Shown here: one piece after another, positions 63,327 through 64,000 of the stretch
Layout of the letters: each line of letters starts with the position of its first letter
How positions within the stretch are numbered: the first letter of the stretch is position 1
Assembly: GCF_001418015.1 (NCBI RefSeq)
Contig: NZ_LIQG01000020.1
Span: 124,001 to 188,000 of the forward strand
Direction: 5' to 3'
Source of the DNA: Lacinutrix mariniflava
GTDB lineage: Bacteria; Bacteroidota; Bacteroidia; Flavobacteriales; Flavobacteriaceae
Length of the DNA: 64,000 nucleotides
Program-made: the position numbers and the translations under genes
Notes under the pieces: model-generated
What the model was told of the DNA's origin: nothing
The model's input: only the letters and a program-made list of their open reading frames with translations
Databases searched by the model: none

Positions 63327-63959
63327 ATGAATTACATTAAGAGAACAGATTTCTACGATATATATATTGAACCTAGCCGAAAGACAGTAGTTATACGCCA
63401 AAAATGGAAATATAATTGGGTTGTTGGAGAGGAAGTTTCTAATTGGACCTATTTAGAAAAAAAAGCTTGGCATCAAAAAGCTGACAATGTTATTTGGCAA
63501 CAATGGGGAAGCAAATTTACTTTTTGGTCTTTAGTAGAGAAGGCATTAACAAGTAATGAATACTTACATCGTAAAGAATTTAATGTAGAATTTGATATCC
63601 AATGGGTAACAACAAACCAACATTGGACAGTAAATGTTGCAAAAATTGGTCCTTATGAAGAAGTTGTTTCTAGAGTAAATTACACCTCCAAAAATATATA
63701 TTTAGCACACATAGATACAGAAAGAAGAATAGAAGCAGATATTAATCAGAATACACTAAAACACGAATTCGGACATGCAATTGGTGTACCAGATGAATAT
63801 GGTAAGAAACACGGGAACTCTTACAACCCTTATCATGTAGATGATACTAAAGCATTAATGAATATTGGGAATGAGTTGCGATACAGGTATCTACGTGGTG
63901 TGAAAAAAGAAATTAATACTATGATTCCTGGAGTTTCATTTGCAAGTTTTTTAAATTAA
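63327..63959 (+). CDS. Candidate T6SS effector, zinc metallopeptidase
   Basis: 210 residues, no signal peptide. LKHEFGHAIGVPDEYG fits HExxHxxGxxDE, the zinc site of metzincin-like peptidases. The N-terminal half (YIEPSRKTVVIRQKWKYNW) is not recognised. It follows tssD2 by 8 bases and overlaps a lipoprotein start (TAATG). A peptidase acting on target proteins or peptidoglycan is inferred. Confidence 0.68.
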   Translation: MNYIKRTDFYDIYIEPSRKTVVIRQKWKYNWVVGEEVSNWTYLEKKAWHQKADNVIWQQWGSKFTFWSLVEKALTSNEYLHRKEFNVEFDIQWVTTNQHWTVNVAKIGPYEEVVSRVNYTSKNIYLAHIDTERRIEADINQNTLKHEFGHAIGVPDEYGKKHGNSYNPYHVDDTKALMNIGNELRYRYLRGVKKEINTMIPGVSFASFLN

Positions 63960-64000
63960 TGAAAAAAAATAAAAACATTCTTTTACTCTGTACATTCTTA
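63959..64000 (+). CDS. Start of a lipoprotein or secreted protein, cut by window end
   Basis: ATG overlaps the effector stop codon (TAATG). Fourteen codons read MKKNKNILLLCTFL, the start of a signal peptide. By analogy with all other pairs here it is the immunity lipoprotein for the metallopeptidase. Confidence 0.6.
   Translation, partial: MKKNKNILLLCTFL

Overview
The window is AT-rich chromosomal DNA from a member of the Flavobacteriaceae (Bacteroidota), probably marine. The evidence is the Bacteroidota -7 promoter box (TAnnTTTG), a GldF/GldG gliding gene next to dnaN, a carboxypeptidase-like-domain TonB receptor, DUF62, and a subtype iii type VI secretion system (T6SSiii) with TssN, TssO and TssD proteins. 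No tRNA, rRNA, transposase, integrase or CRISPR array was recognised.

Positions 1-33,000 are mostly housekeeping and signalling genes: a partial Na+/amino-acid symporter, an acyltransferase-like membrane protein, purC, phoH, a SAM hydrolase, a fused gldF-gldG, and dnaN. A sulfur gene block follows (two YeeE/YedE proteins, an MBL-rhodanese protein, TauE/SafE and a Crp/Fnr regulator). Two of its promoters carry the same palindrome at the same distance from the -7 box. Then come a response regulator/TonB receptor/YfiR-type histidine kinase operon, gdhA with a Gre-type factor, an NtrC-type two-component pair, and several small genes. A broken GH16 hydrolase fragment lies at 24.6-24.9 kb.

Positions 33,228-41,285 hold T6SSiii structural genes in two divergent blocks. 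Leftward are tssE, tssF (interrupted by a -1 frame change at A8 runs), a PKD-domain protein, tssK and tssO. Rightward are a frameshifted NlpC/P60 gene, a TssG-like gene and tssN. TssB, TssC, ClpV (TssH), TssQ and TssR were not seen and may lie elsewhere.

Positions 41,330-64,000 are the payload region. A module of tssD1, terminator, tssD2, variable effector and lipoprotein occurs at 42.4-44.9 kb and again at 62.4-64.0 kb. A third copy at 41.4 kb has a decayed tssD2. All three tssD1 genes share a leader with a covarying hairpin. Between the modules lie vgrG, a Tle1-type lipase with a DUF2931 lipoprotein, an unknown protein, a PAAR-like DUF4280 protein, and a large effector with an M23 peptidase tip and a lipoprotein.

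Downstream of that effector (53.4-62.2 kb) is an array of orphan toxin tips. Each is a fragment of the effector's linker joined to another peptidoglycan-hydrolase domain (M23 or HxxxxxxD/HxH LAS type) and followed by a different lipoprotein. Some are intact and some are broken by stops, frameshifts or deletions. This resembles the silent tip cassettes of Rhs and CDI systems, but on a DUF4280/VgrG T6SSiii effector, and it is the most interesting part of the window. Assignments rest on reading motifs and alignments by eye; no database search was possible.
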